Assembly: GCA_021234155.1 (NCBI GenBank)
Contig: JAJEKV010000016.1
Coordinates: 18,680,620 to 18,744,619 of the forward strand
Direction: 5' to 3'
DNA: 64,000 nt
Source: Isoetes taiwanensis
Lineage: Eukaryota > Streptophyta > Lycopodiopsida > Isoetales > Isoetaceae
The notes beneath the pieces are model-generated. The model had not been told where the DNA came from. It saw nothing but the letters and a program-made list of their open reading frames with translations, and ran no database searches. The translations under genes were made by a program, and so were the position numbers. Positions 33,300 through 44,822 of this stretch are shown here, one piece after another (within the stretch, counting starts at the first letter, position 1; every line of letters begins with the position of its first letter).

Positions 33300-34700
33300 T
33301 ATAAATTTTTGTGTAGTTCCGATAACAATTTAAATAGAAGCATTGCATTGTTCAACATCTCCAAAAAGGAACAAAAGGAACTTACATTAAAGGAACTTAC
33401 ATTCTAATAAGCAATCATAATAACTTAGGCTAAGTTAGGCAAACACATGCTCTACAAAGTTCTTGGATTTTATCCATATAGGCAATGAAATCTAGCAAAG
33501 GGAGAGTGCGCCATATTTTAGAGTTCCATGAGCACAACAGTTTGAACCATGACACCCTTACCGCCATAAGTAAATCCTCCAGGATGAAATCCTCCATGAA
33601 ACAAAAACAGACACCTTACTGTACATTCAAACATCATAAGTGTGTCATATAATGAAAAAGCTATTATCCAAGGGGCATTTAACACTCATTACCTACCAGC
33701 TCTTGCCATAAGCATAAAGGCACATGCAACTTGCTGATACTGGCACATAGCAACATGTTGTGAAGATTCAGTATAAGACAACAGAGATGACATGGCATTG
33801 CTTGCCAGACTTGCTTGCTATGACATGTCTTCAAATGCAACAGTTGCTTGCCTTGCAATGCTGCAGAGATGAAACAACAGATACAACTACAAAATGGTGA
33901 AGAAAACTCACATGCAAATTGGGTATTTAGATAGTTCGCCTTTACGCATAGATCCACCTTCAGTATTATTAGATGGCATGTCATGAGTTCTCATTGCTGC
34001 CGAAACATGCGAGAACAAACAAACGATGGAAGAAAGTACAAAGGAGAAATAAAAAATGATCTCCAAAACTATTTTGATCAAACTCAAAAGTAATAGAGGA
34101 AACTGAAAGCAAAAAAACTGTCAGGCAGACTTCTGAATCTCAGAATCCTAAACATCAGCATGGAATGAAGATCTACTCTAAGAAATTTTAAGGAGATGAA
34201 ACCTATTATGTTGTCACCGCAAAGGACCTCTTATCCTTCTTTGCTTAATGACAAGCTTTACAGAATAAGAACTTACATTCAATTTGATATGAAAATGGCC
34301 CCAAAATAAGAACAGTGAAATTATGCAAAGAAGTACACCTTGCATGCGGGACTGGCTTGCAAAAACGCAATGCAATGTTGGCTTCCTTTGTGACAGAGCA
34401 GCAGATTCTCGGATTTTCCATCCTAAACAATCCTAATAGAGCGCAGTACCTGCTTAAAAAAACGGTGATTAGAAAACTCTGCAATTCTAAAATTCAGAAT
34501 TCTGTGATTAGAAAAAAAAACCCTGTGATTTGAAAAACCTGCAATATGAGCAAGTCAATGCGAAATTTTATTCAGTCGATCTCTATGATAGATCAAGATT
34601 ACTACCCAGAATATTTGGGAAAAATGATAATAGAGAAGCTAAGATCGAGAAAATAACATTCCTTTATTCTGAAAATCGCATGCCACATACAGGGCATATC
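33300..34700. other. No recognised gene
   Basis: AT-rich sequence. Short frames on both strands (33679-33984 minus, 34245-34484 minus) lack motifs. Confidence 0.4.
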
Positions 34701-34895
34701 TGAAGTAAGAAGTGCCACATACAGGGCATATCTGAAGTAAGAAGTTCTGGTATGTGACATATGTAACCAGAATGCATGATGCACAAAACTTAGAAGATTA
34801 TTGTTAGAAAAATACATGGAGATCGCAATAAACAGCCTGGTATCTGACATAAGACACTATGTAACCAGTGTGATGCACAAAACTTAGAAGATTAT
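34655..34895. repeat. Short tandem repeats, including the ~110-bp unit seen near 28890-29460
   Basis: GCCACATACAGGGCATATCT is doubled at about 34681 and 34714. After that the ATACATGGAGATCGCAATAA unit and GTAACCAG / GATGCACAAAACTTAGAAG occur as at 28900-29450. Confidence 0.75.
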
Positions 34896-34909
34896 AATTA
34901 AAGAGGTAC

Positions 34910-35293
34910 CTGGAAGGTTTTCTGTAGTGGCTGCTTCTAGTATACTATCTCCCACTGCTTTGATGGAAGCAGGGCCTCCAGTTACAGCACCTTCCTTTTG
35001 GGTCGTGATAAGCAAAACAACGCCCTTCTTGTTTCCCTCTTCGATAGTAGGGTACCATTTCTCCAGTAACATATCAGCAAATTCAAAAGCATCTGCCTTG
35101 CTCTACAGAGCATAAAACCACATCGTTATACAGATTTGCAAGACAAAAACAAGCTTATTCAAACCCTAAATGCCATGCCCCATCATGTTTTTCTTACAGT
35201 GAGTTTGCGCAGTGTAACCACATTGATATGATACCCTGTCCGCTTTTCCAAATCCGTCAACAATCTCTTTAAATCCGATTTCGTGATCCGTTG
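34910..35293 (-). pseudogene. TLP18.3 (TPM-domain thylakoid lumen protein) fragment, two exons
   Basis: Exon 35198-35293 (96 nt) reads QRITKSDLKRLLTDLEKRTG, then YHINVVTLRKLT. Exon 34910-35102 reads SKADAFEFADMLLEKWYPTI and continues EEGNKKGVVLLITTQKEGAV, TGGPASIKAVGDSILEAATT and ENLP. The splice sites (gattgcag|CAA, ACT|GTAAG, tctgtag|AGC, CAG|GTACC) are good, and the exons join in phase 0. This matches the lumenal TPM domain of the photosystem II repair factor TLP18.3 (At1g54780 type). Frames are intact. The downstream part of the domain and the C-terminal membrane anchor were not found; short tandem repeats begin at once below 34900. It is either a truncated gene or one with very long introns; I favour truncation. 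Confidence 0.8.
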
Positions 35294-35667
35294 CTGCAAT
35301 CATATTTAACCTTTCGCCAGAATTGGGGAAACACTCGACCCAGGGTTACAACACCGCCAATTCTAATCATGCACACCAGTTAACCGGTTTCACAGGGGCT
35401 GCTCAGCAATAGAAATGACCGCCACTTTACCCCCCATAATGGGTTTTTAGCAGTCATTGGCATATTCCAGGTATATATCGACATATGCTTGGAATATGCC
35501 ACAAGCCCACATAAACAAGGGTTTGCCCCCCTAGGGGCAACCCAAAAATATGGAGGATTAAAAAAAGAAGACACGTTGAAATGGGACGCAGTCCAGATCC
35601 GTTGCTAGGGTTAATTGAAGCTTCTTTCAGGCCTTTGCATCTCGAGCTGGCGAGATAGACTTCGCAT

Positions 35668-36162
35668 TTAAATGCCACGTTTTGTGGATAAATCTCCATA
35701 AAAATATTTACGAAAGCGATTTGGAGGATTCTGCCTGTTCTTCATGGATCCCGGATTGGATAGGCCCGATAAAACTTTGCGGCAAGCAATACTATAATCC
35801 GGTACTATAATCTGGCGGTTCTGCAAACCGGCCCGCTTTGCTTTTAATTTCGAGTTGTTGAAAGTCATGGGGACCATTTCGCAGCCTTCACTGTTGAATA
35901 ATTTCCTCTCGCTTTTGCTGAGAATCAAAGGCGTGAACGGGGAAAGAGTTGGATAGAGGCAACGTAACATACGAGAACCATTCGGTTTCATAGTAACCAT
36001 AACGTCCCAATCTACCACGAATTTGAATGCAATCATGAAAGGAAAACCAAGAATCGGGAAAAAAAAAGAAGAATGAAGACCGTGATGCTTGAAATTCGAA
36101 TCGATTGAAATCTTTGAAATCGTGTGCTTGCCACCAAAGGGAAAATGTCTAAACCGATTCAA
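35668..36162 (-). CDS. Possible first exon (transit-peptide-like) upstream of the TLP18.3 exons
   Basis: A 164-codon frame in the right orientation, ~375 bases upstream of the first recognised TLP18.3 exon. From the internal methionines (MVTMKPNGSRMLRCLYPTLS...) the sequence is rich in Ser, Arg, Lys and Asn and poor in acids, like a chloroplast transit peptide. No lumen-targeting hydrophobic segment with a cleavage site is obvious, and no clear donor was found, so the link to TLP18.3 is only positional. It could equally be an unrelated frame. Confidence 0.25.
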   Translation of the reverse strand: MNRFRHFPFGGKHTISKISIDSNFKHHGLHSSFFFPILGFPFMIAFKFVVDWDVMVTMKPNGSRMLRCLYPTLSPFTPLILSKSERKLFNSEGCEMVPMTFNNSKLKAKRAGLQNRQIIVPDYSIACRKVLSGLSNPGSMKNRQNPPNRFRKYFYGDLSTKRGI

Positions 36163-36164
36163 AG

Positions 36165-37060
36165 CATTGAGGAGAAGCTTAGGGACCGAAATCCTTGGAT
36201 TGGCCCTTCGCTTGCCCCCTGCTTTTGACCCGCTTTCTTCGTACTAGCCTTTTGAGGCAGATCCGCCACAAATCAAATGCAAAGCAAAGCCAAATTTTTT
36301 CGCCCTTGTTTGGATCGGTCACGTAGATGGAGAGAACGGAAAAACGAAATGGTTAAATGAGATTGCTTTGTGTACTCTATGGAAAATTTATAACAAGGAT
36401 CTTTGGTCAAAAATCTAATACCATGGCGAGGGTTAAACACACAACCTTAGTGGTGTTCACTAAAAACAGAGGGACACAAAAATCAAGACGAGTAGGAGTA
36501 TAGTACAAATATGAGTATAGTACAATTAATGGCTTCTTTGAATTATCTCATTACTTTTGCAATAATGAGAATGATACTAACATATACTCCCCTAGTGCTT
36601 AACTCTTTTCAACGAGGAAATGCAAATGCTTCTGGTACTCTTATGCAAACGCTAACTAAGCATATATATATTGATTGTTGCCCCTACATTGTATTTGAGG
36701 GAGGAGATCAAGTTGTTGACCCAAATTTATTTTACTTCACTTTTTTCTTAACTTGCAATGGTCTTAATATGCACAATGCCTTATAATAAATTTGAGGCTA
36801 GCTATAACATTATTTGTTGTCATGCCTCATGTTTATAAAATAAGTCAAAAATCAAGTCTAGAGTAGCATTATACAGACAAAAATCGAGTATTAATTAGAT
36901 GATGTATTACTAAACATTTGATATTAATAGCGATATATTACTAAACATTTGATATAAATAGCAGGTCCAACTATGCAAGTTTGGAACCAAAGAAATGCTC
37001 GCGGCAGCCTTGGCCGCCGCGATAAATTTCTTGTAAATATAATTCCCATGAATGGCTCAA
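36165..37060. other. No recognised gene
   Basis: AT-rich. The frame 36511-36786 (plus) has no family motif. Confidence 0.4.
37000..37035 (+). other. GC hairpin with conserved tail, copy 2
   Basis: TCGCGGCAGCCTTGGCCGCC, then GCG, followed by ATAAATTTCTTGTA. It matches 33261-33296 with one substitution and one insertion in the stem. Confidence 0.75.
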
Positions 37061-37064
37061 TCGA

Positions 37065-37415
37065 TTAAGGGTTCTTATTTGCTGGCTTAAACATGCCTTT
37101 TGATATAGTAAAAACCTTATCAATACGAATATGCCTATAAAATATCATGGTAAGGGCATCAAAACATACCACTCTTATCTTGCATGATTCAAAATCAATA
37201 ACATCAAAATAGAATAGAATCTCAGTAACTTTGGAGGATGCAAACTTCTTCAAAGCTACCATTGCTGACACTCTAAACTTAGACTTCCAATTAAAGATGT
37301 AAGGAATTAAACTATGAATAGGAACAATCCTGGGCTCTCTAATACTTGAAAAGGAACATGGAACAGAAGAAGGAACATCAGAACATGGCACATCACATGG
37401 AACAGAAGAGGGCAC
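37065..37415 (-). pseudogene. RPA1 (replication protein A 70 kDa) OB-fold fragment
   Basis: After a low-complexity leader (MPSSVPCDVPCSDVPSSVPC), the frame reads EPRIVPIHSLIPYIFNWKSK, then FRVSAMVALKKF, IRVVCFDALTMIFYRHIRID and KVFTISKGMFKPANKN. The pattern pI.sLnPY...W.ikarV..k......F...l.D..g.eIrv..Fn......y..i..gkvy.IskG.lkpAnk is the start of DNA-binding domain A of RPA1, which binds single-stranded DNA. About 90 residues are present without stops. RPA1-like genes also occur as cargo of plant Helitrons, which matters here. The rest of the ~600-residue protein is missing. Confidence 0.75.
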
Positions 37416-37419
37416 ATTA

Positions 37420-38640
37420 GAAGATGGAGCATCAGATCCAACAGAATGGGGAGCATCAGCAATGCGATATCACTAGATGGAAAGAAGAGGAAGGAACATT
37501 AGAACTACCAGCCAATCCAGATATTAAAAACTATAAAAAACATTACTGAACTGCAATCTCAAACTTTGCCGCCTTCATCTGCGGTTCCTCCTCTTATACA
37601 ATCGGCAGTGAAAACCCACATACACTATTGGTTGCATAAATTTTTGATATCTTAGACTTTCAATCTGGAGAGAAACTCAAAAACGCCTAAATAGCTTCGA
37701 AAATCATTGCTCCAGATTTTTGAAACAATAATCTTAGGAAATAAAAAAATAACACCAAATTTTTGTTCTGCCAAACCGTAAATGCAACTTATGTTGTATT
37801 CAGTCCTCTAAGCCTATCCTGTGTTGCCACGTATCATATATTCTTTTTCAGGAAAGTTAACTTAAATTACGTCCTGAATATTTACTTCACATTCTAAAGA
37901 ACATTCCAATATTTCATTCTGTTTTTGCATTCTATGTGACATTCCAGATTACATTCTGCAAAACCAAGAAAGAATGGTAGATTGGTAGATATTCTATTTG
38001 GCATTCCAGTTTTCATTCTGTAAAATCAAGAAAGAATGGTCGAAAAAATCAATAAACTTTGACATTTGTTAGCATTTTTACACGATTGGATTTCAAAATA
38101 GTGCTCCTAAATCGGGACACCCGTAACTCAAATCCGAAAACTATCTATCATCGGGACGCTTCAACTTATGATAACAACAAAATGCACATATATTTTCATT
38201 CTTGTTCCATGCATAGAAGAGCTAGGGAAGAATAAAACATGCACTTGGAACATTCTCAAAAAATGCGAAGCTAACATGTAGACCCCGCACAAACAAACAA
38301 ACAAACAAGAAAGCGGTGAAGAAAGAAACAGAAAACATGAGAGCTCCAAAGGAGTAAAACCCTAACAGACAAATGACGAGCAAATCTTGCGTAAGGCTTT
38401 CAATCGAAGATGGAGTAGGATGCCAGAGAGCAAGGGTTCTAGGTGGAGGATGTATATGAATATTTGGTAAACCGGTCCTATCAATGGGTGGAAAAAGTAG
38501 TTTTCATTGTGTTGGCCAATAAATTGTGATTTTAGGAGGTTATGCTTGGCCATTCTTCATCATTTGTGAGTCGTGTAAGGGAAAGTGAATTGGGTATAAG
38601 GGACATCAAACTTTTCTAACCGGGCTATGGCGTGTTTAAT
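37420..38640. other. No recognised gene; direct repeats near 37920-38045
   Basis: A ~65-bp segment (GGCATTCCAG...CAAGAAAGAATGGT) occurs twice, near 37925 and 37990. A (CAAA)n microsatellite lies at 38291-38312. Confidence 0.5.
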
Positions 38641-38659
38641 CGATTCCTTTGGCCTTTAG

Positions 38660-39380
38660 GCCATGATGGTTCGAGGAGGCATTTGAGTTCTTCAACGAAA
38701 TGATTGAGAAGGGCTACACACCGGATGTTATTACATATAGCACACTTCTTGATGGCCTTTGTAAGGCCGACCCGGTTGGATAAAGCATGTGCCATTATGG
38801 ATGAAATGATCGCAAAAAGCCATCCGGATGCGATTACTTATCCTTCTCTAATTGACGGCCTATGTAAAGATTCCAAATTGGATGAGGCGTTTCACTCTTG
38901 GGGGTGATGCTTGAAAAAAGGTTTACTTGCAAATGTAGTTACATTCGATTACTTTAATTGTTGGTCTTTGCAAGGCTCATTGAGTTGAAGAAGCATACAA
39001 GTTGTTTAAAGAGATGAGTAGTCACCGTGTGCGCTCCAAATGGAGTCACTTATAATTCAACGCTTCAAGGTCTATGCAAGGGAAACAGAGCTCATGATGC
39101 CTATGAACCATTTCTAGATATGAGGAAAAAGGGAAGCACTCGACGTTATCACATACACTATCCTTATCCATGGACTTTGTCGAGCTAGAAAATTCTGAAG
39201 CTTTAGATCTTCTTAAGGCAATGGTTGCGATGATCCTCTTTCTAGTACATACATATACAATAATCTTGTGGATGCCTTACGCAATACAAAGCCAGCCAGA
39301 TAAGGCCCAAGAAGTTATCAAAGGCATGCTACATAAGCAAGATCTTTCTATGATTGCCGAATCATGTCTTAGTATGTAGT
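38660..39380 (+). pseudogene. P-class PPR pseudogene
   Basis: Successive 35-residue motifs can be followed across frame changes: EFFNEMIEKGYTPDVITYST with LLDGLCKA; KACAIMDEMIAKSHPDAITY with PSLIDGLCKDSKLDEAF; VEEAYKLFKEMSSH; APNGVTYNSTLQGLCKGNRA; then DVITYTILIHGLCRA. The DVxTYxxLIDGLCK signature is that of Rf-like P-class PPR proteins, which bind organelle RNA. At least five frameshifts and stops are present, so no protein is made. The 3' end decays into non-coding sequence near 39370. Confidence 0.85.
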
Positions 39381-39399
39381 TTCAATGTAATTTCATTTT

Positions 39400-42300
39400 G
39401 ATATGTACATGGTGCGGGGTGTAAGCGACATATATTGCGAGCTATTGAGCTTTTATCTAATTTTCCTCCTGAAATTAGGTGTTCTCAGAGTCCTATGTTC
39501 CTGAAAACAGTTCCCTTCTTCTTTCTAGATATACTGCCAGAAGACCTCTCGTGGACTTAAAACCTCTTTTGGATACCTTTATATCTTTGAAGTCCATTTT
39601 GAATTACGATACACTATGAGAAAAAGCATGAGAAGGTAGGCACATTGGTATTGCTTTGCACCTTCAAATATGAAGTATGGCGATTGCCACAACTTCTTCC
39701 GTTCTTCATATGGAAAAGCAGATAAATCAAGGCAAGAAGGGCCATATGTTGGGGTGCATCCTAAATTGAAGGGTTTGGCTGGAGTTGCTAAAGGGTTTGG
39801 ACTTACCTCTATTGGTGGCTTGCATGATGGTGAGATGAGGAAGAGGAATTCTTACTGGATGGATATGTTATGATATATGAAATAAAATTTTTTTTGCTAG
39901 ACACATGTTCTCCATAAAGTATGGGAAACATCATTGCCATGCGAGTCACTTTATTATTTCATTGCCTATAGGTGCTTTCGTGTAGTACATGCACTTTTTA
40001 TTACAAGCTCTTGGCAATCTTCTGATGAAGTGTTGGAATATACCTTGCATCCACGGGACAATTCAGGCAAACAGAGGTACAGAAACGACGTCCTGGAGGT
40101 CCCAATAATGCAATGAGTAAATGCTTCCCGTTCCATGCATCAATCTGTTTCTAACCTTTTTGGAACCATGGCTGCTCGACACTACACCAGACATCGTCCT
40201 CTTTCAAGGTTTACAAGAAATAGTGCCAGCTTGATTTGTTCTATATGGAAACCTTCAAAGACATCTTTGTTCTATTGCATTTATCAACAGGAGGCAACTT
40301 GTTTATCACTAGAAATGGTGGTCTTATTTTTGCTCTTTTTGAATGTAAAAATCTTTCGAACTTGATCCTTTTAGTAGACAATCTCTTATATATATTACTT
40401 TGACTTATGGGAGTCTGGAGATTCTAGTGATATCTCAAGCATAATAATACAAAAGTTTTGGGACTTGGCATTTGCAACGGAACTACCAAAAGATGATGAA
40501 GATGTACAAAGGTAGTTGTTTGTATCCTCAATGTTATCCTCCATTTCACTATTTTAAGCTTTTCTTTTTCTTTTTCTTTTTCTTTTTTTCCTTTTTTTTG
40601 GCAATGAAACAACAACATCTGTGTGACAATAACACCAGATGTCTTTGGTTCAAAAGCTGGAAGAGCTACTTATAGCTTAATTTGGACCACCTAATTCCCT
40701 TCTTTTTAGACAAAAAAATGTACACGTTCATAGATTTAGGCGTGGTAGGCATCTTTGAGTCCTTAATATGAATATTAATTTGCCTAGAATTCCATATTTA
40801 ATGAGATTGTTTTCAAAATCTTGAAGTCTTACGGTACTTATGCACCCGCAATTGTTCAACAAATTGAAGATGATGAGGGGTTGTGTACTACTTTGGAAAG
40901 CTAGGGTTGATTGACCAATACCACTCGCATTCCCCAAAGGGAGATCCAACTTGTGACGGCATTGTGAAATGTAAATTTTTCCAAATGACCAAGCCCCAAT
41001 GAGCGGGCTAAAAAAAACCGGATTGCCATGCACATTTTGCCCTTTGAAACATACCATGCTAACATCAATGGTTGGATTTGTGTTCAACACACATGCCTCA
41101 GTATTTCGATGCTCGTTCATCAAAAATCATACCGGAAGAACATTTTCCCCCATGTGCGGCTTTCTTATTTCAAATCCTAGAGGTCCATCAAACGTATATT
41201 GCCTTTGATTAACAAAGGTTCCAGAGGTAACTTGTTGGTTATGTGATTAATTATGTCCCCGTTGTGCATTAGCGAGGGGATATATATCTTGGGAGGCCAA
41301 GGGCGTAAAACCGGTGGTCCATCCATCATGCATCGACGATGTTGACTACCGAAGCCATCCCGAATCAAAGACAAGCGATTGTCTTCTACTAGGGAAATAG
41401 AGAACGGCTCTGCGTACAACCCTTATATGGAAATATGAAGGCAAAGATATGGGACCACTTTCGGATATGACATTTTCTCGACTTCGTTCAAACGCGCATG
41501 GTATGGTATGTGCTTACAATCTCCTTTTTCGCGATCACTTGTGAAGTCTAACCGCATGACGAGATTTGAGTGGAAAGTTTCTAAACCTTAATGAAGCATA
41601 AAAAGTAAAAGCGTCTAATGAATGTTGAGGACTCTTTTGTAATCTTTATAACTTTGGAAATTTTAGCATACATAATGTACTTGATTCATGGCTTTCGGTC
41701 ATGTTTGCAAATTTGTTTGAGAAAGTTGGATTTTTGAAAGACGATGCAATTGCAATCAATATGCATAATACCATTTGATGTCATTATCTATCTTGAGATT
41801 GTGCTAGCCAGAGGGGTTGTGGTTTCAATAGCTGATAGCTTTCTAGCTTGTGGAAATTGAGAATTGGTTGATAATCTCAACCAAGGGAATAGTCATTCAG
41901 GCCACCTTAGTAAAAAGGCAAGAAATCTCTCTCTTAAATGGTCACAGATAAAAATTTTGACACTTTTTCTCTCTTTGTGCTATACATGCCAAACAAATAT
42001 AAAACTCTCGCACTACCTGGAGAATTTTCAAATATTAGATTTACTTCTGGAACAATAGGCATAAACATTATCCTACAGAAATTGACTAATATGTTTCTTC
42101 TTCAAAAGTCCATAGTATATACCTTTTATTACCTGGTTATGATTACATAGACCACATTTCATTACGTACGTAGACGTAATAACTTTTCTACAAACTATCG
42201 ACCCTCCTCCAAAATTAATCGGAAGTTATTACCAACACTCTTCCAATATCTAGCACAACACCAATCAATAGGCAAAACTATCCCTTGATAGAATTAGCTC

Positions 42301-43780
42301 CCTACCAAGCCCGTTGAACAATCAATGCACGTAACATTCCATGTAGCTTCTCTTCTTTCGAACTGAAAAACACATAGTGGCAGTGAAAATGCACCTCAGA
42401 CCTTATCAGAAGGATTATGGATGAGCTCCTCAAATGTATAGCATAAAGACGAGATAAAAACAACTTATATAATTACAATGGAAAGAGCAAACATGACAAG
42501 ATCAAATTGGTTATTTCATCATTGATTACAAACGAAACAAACTATCATTGGTCTAAAGTGCACCTAACAGGCTCCCATGAAGGGAGTGCTACGCAAATTA
42601 GTTGGAGATAAATAAAAAAGACAAACTTCTTAGATTGAATAGTGTTAAAGTGACTAAATATGGTTGTTGGCCTGAACATCCTCCTTACTCTAGGATAGCT
42701 TTCTATAGAGGCTGATGCAAGCCCCATTAGTGTTGTCAATAAGGAAGCCAAACGAAAGTAATGAAATAGAAATTTATATGTAATTGGTTTCATGACACTC
42801 TTAGGTATTGAATAGACCACTTATTTTCCTTTCTTTATTCATTTCTGCAGCGAGAAGGGTGACACCACAGGCAATGACAATGAAGATTCATATCCATGCT
42901 CTGTGGTAAATAAAGCATGTCTTGTTGGCGGAGTGACTGGTTGTGCCCAATTCATTCCAAAAGGTCTTAATTGGTTACTGCTCCTATAAATATTTATCCA
43001 TGGTAGAATAAATTGACAGTGTAGTTTGTGCCTTGGTAACTATGGATGGCCTTTTAATACCACATGTCTGAGTTGGATATGTAATACTTGAGTTAGATGT
43101 CCGTTCTGTTGTTATAATTATTGGTGTTGTATGCTCCCCAAGGCCAAGAATTTGCACAAGCCATCAGATGTGGATGGCCGTAAATGTACTCCAAGATGTG
43201 GTAACCACTGCTGCTCAGTTTCAAGCTCAAAAGATAACGGTTGCTGCATGTTTTTTCACTGATCTTGCTTGATCCGTGCTCAAATCATCTGCTCTCTTGA
43301 TAGAAAGAATGAGGTTTTTAGGGGTTGGCAAGGCGATTCCACCGCTCAAGAAGCTAATTGCAAGCTCTATTCAAAGGTCAGCATGCCAAAACAAAGTCCC
43401 ACGCTCAGTTCACCGCGTGGTTATCCTGGCCAAAAAAAACCTGGTTAGCTCGGACAAAAGTGTGGTAAGCTCGTGGTTAACCCGGACATGTGTCCGGGTT
43501 TACCACATCCCGGAGTAGATATACCGCGTTCCATCAGATGTAAGTGCTTCACGGTAGGAAAATGTCCCGACTTCTTTGTAGTTAATGTTTGGAGCATAAC
43601 ACTTAAAATTCTTGACCTCGAGATGCAGTGGCAAGGCGCTACAGATTTATGTAAGGGCAAGATAGATAAGGTTTGATGGGATGCATCACATGGATGTAAG
43701 AAAAACATAGATAAGGCTTGAAGCGATGAATATCATGTTGCATAGGATGCATCATATAGTAAGTTCTAGCTTTCAAGAAG
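39400..43780. other. Long stretch without a secure gene
   Basis: A 67-codon plus frame at 39670-39873 (starting MKYGDCHNFFRSSYGKADKS, with GLAGVAKGFGLTSIGG) has protein-like composition but no known family. A (CTTTTT)n pyrimidine tract is at 40559-40601. Minus frames at 41177-41419 and 40728-41123 look like pieces of one decayed coding region (NRLSLIRDGFGSQ...; CFKGQNVHGNPVFFSP...), not identified. The rest is AT-rich and empty. Confidence 0.35.
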
Positions 43781-43804
43781 TCCAAAGAGAATCTTATTGT
43801 CACG

Positions 43805-43954
43805 GTGAGAATGTGTCACAAGCAAATTCAAGCAGGCACCATCATCATGCATTACTTGGCTTCTTGTCAAATGCCTGCAGATCTCCTCACAAAGGCCCTG
43901 AGCCTTGAATCCTTCCGACGCCATTGCAGACATTGGCTTCAGACCATTCCTTGA
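43805..43954 (+). pseudogene. Ty1/copia polyprotein C-terminal remnant
   Basis: The 49-codon frame starts VRMCHKQIQAGTIIMHYLAS and continues CQMPADLLTKALSLESFRRH to WLQTIP, then TGA. It matches the end of copia RNase H, where ..G.i.l.y..s..Q.ADilTKaL....F is conserved. The upstream catalytic part is missing or shifted. A copia LTR should follow within a few hundred bases, but none was recognised. Confidence 0.75.
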
Positions 43955-43959
43955 GCAGA

Positions 43960-44820
43960 GCTAAAAGGGAAGATATGGCAGCATATATCTCTGTTCAAAT
44001 TTGTACATTGTTCGCATGTTTTTGTTCTGCTCTAGTCTGTGCATTGTTTCAGTTTTGTTCACTCTTGTACCAGTTTATGGGCTGTGTGGAGGTAGTTACT
44101 TATAAGAACATAAAAAAAACTCCATTCTTGGAAGGACATTATTCCGTTGTATCTAGAGTATAAATTGAAGCTGGTACAGCGTTAGGGTATGGCTATTTTC
44201 TTGTTTGTGCTCGTTCTCCTCTGGTTTCAATGGAAAACCTAGCAAGCAGACACGAGAATCATTATTGTCTTTGGCATTTCAAAAGTATTCCTCAACAATC
44301 GGTTATCCTCTTTGGTATCTAAGGATGAAGGTTACCAGCATCGGACTGCAGATTATTCTTGATGACTATTTGATAACATGGCTAGCTTACCAACATAAGA
44401 GATTCAAAGTTGAATGCTGCTTACAATTGATTTTATGCAGATATATTGATAGATTCTTAAACATCCTTTCAGCCAAAAGCCTGCCTTACATGTGGAAAAT
44501 TTTGAATGCCCATAAAATTCCTGGATGCATAGATTAAGCAGTGTAACTGATCTTGTCTTCACATAATCAGCTTTACATAATTATAGGAAGATTATGATTA
44601 GCAAGACTTCACATAATCATGACAGCTACTACTCATACTTTTGAGGTAAAATTTACTATAATCATGTATAGTCAATTATATGGCGTCACAAGATATGTCA
44701 TAATAGCCGTGTTATACTGCAGTTTTCATAACCAAACACTTTTAAAGTTTTAATGGCACTTGCTGCCTTGTCTATAAGAACATAGGACGACTAAAAACAA
44801 AAAACGTTCCAAGAAAAACT
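43960..44820. other. 3' flank of the BTB gene; no gene seen
   Basis: May include the copia LTR remnant and the BTB 3' untranslated region. The frame 44205-44537 lacks motifs. Confidence 0.4.
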
Positions 44821-44822
44821 GG

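Noticed and set aside
33261-37035. GC hairpins as Helitron 3' ends
   Set aside because: The tail reads CTTG rather than CTRR, and no partner 5' TC end of a known type was found.
40559-40601. Polypyrimidine run as a splice or promoter element
   Set aside because: A simple (CTTTTT)n microsatellite with no flanking exon.
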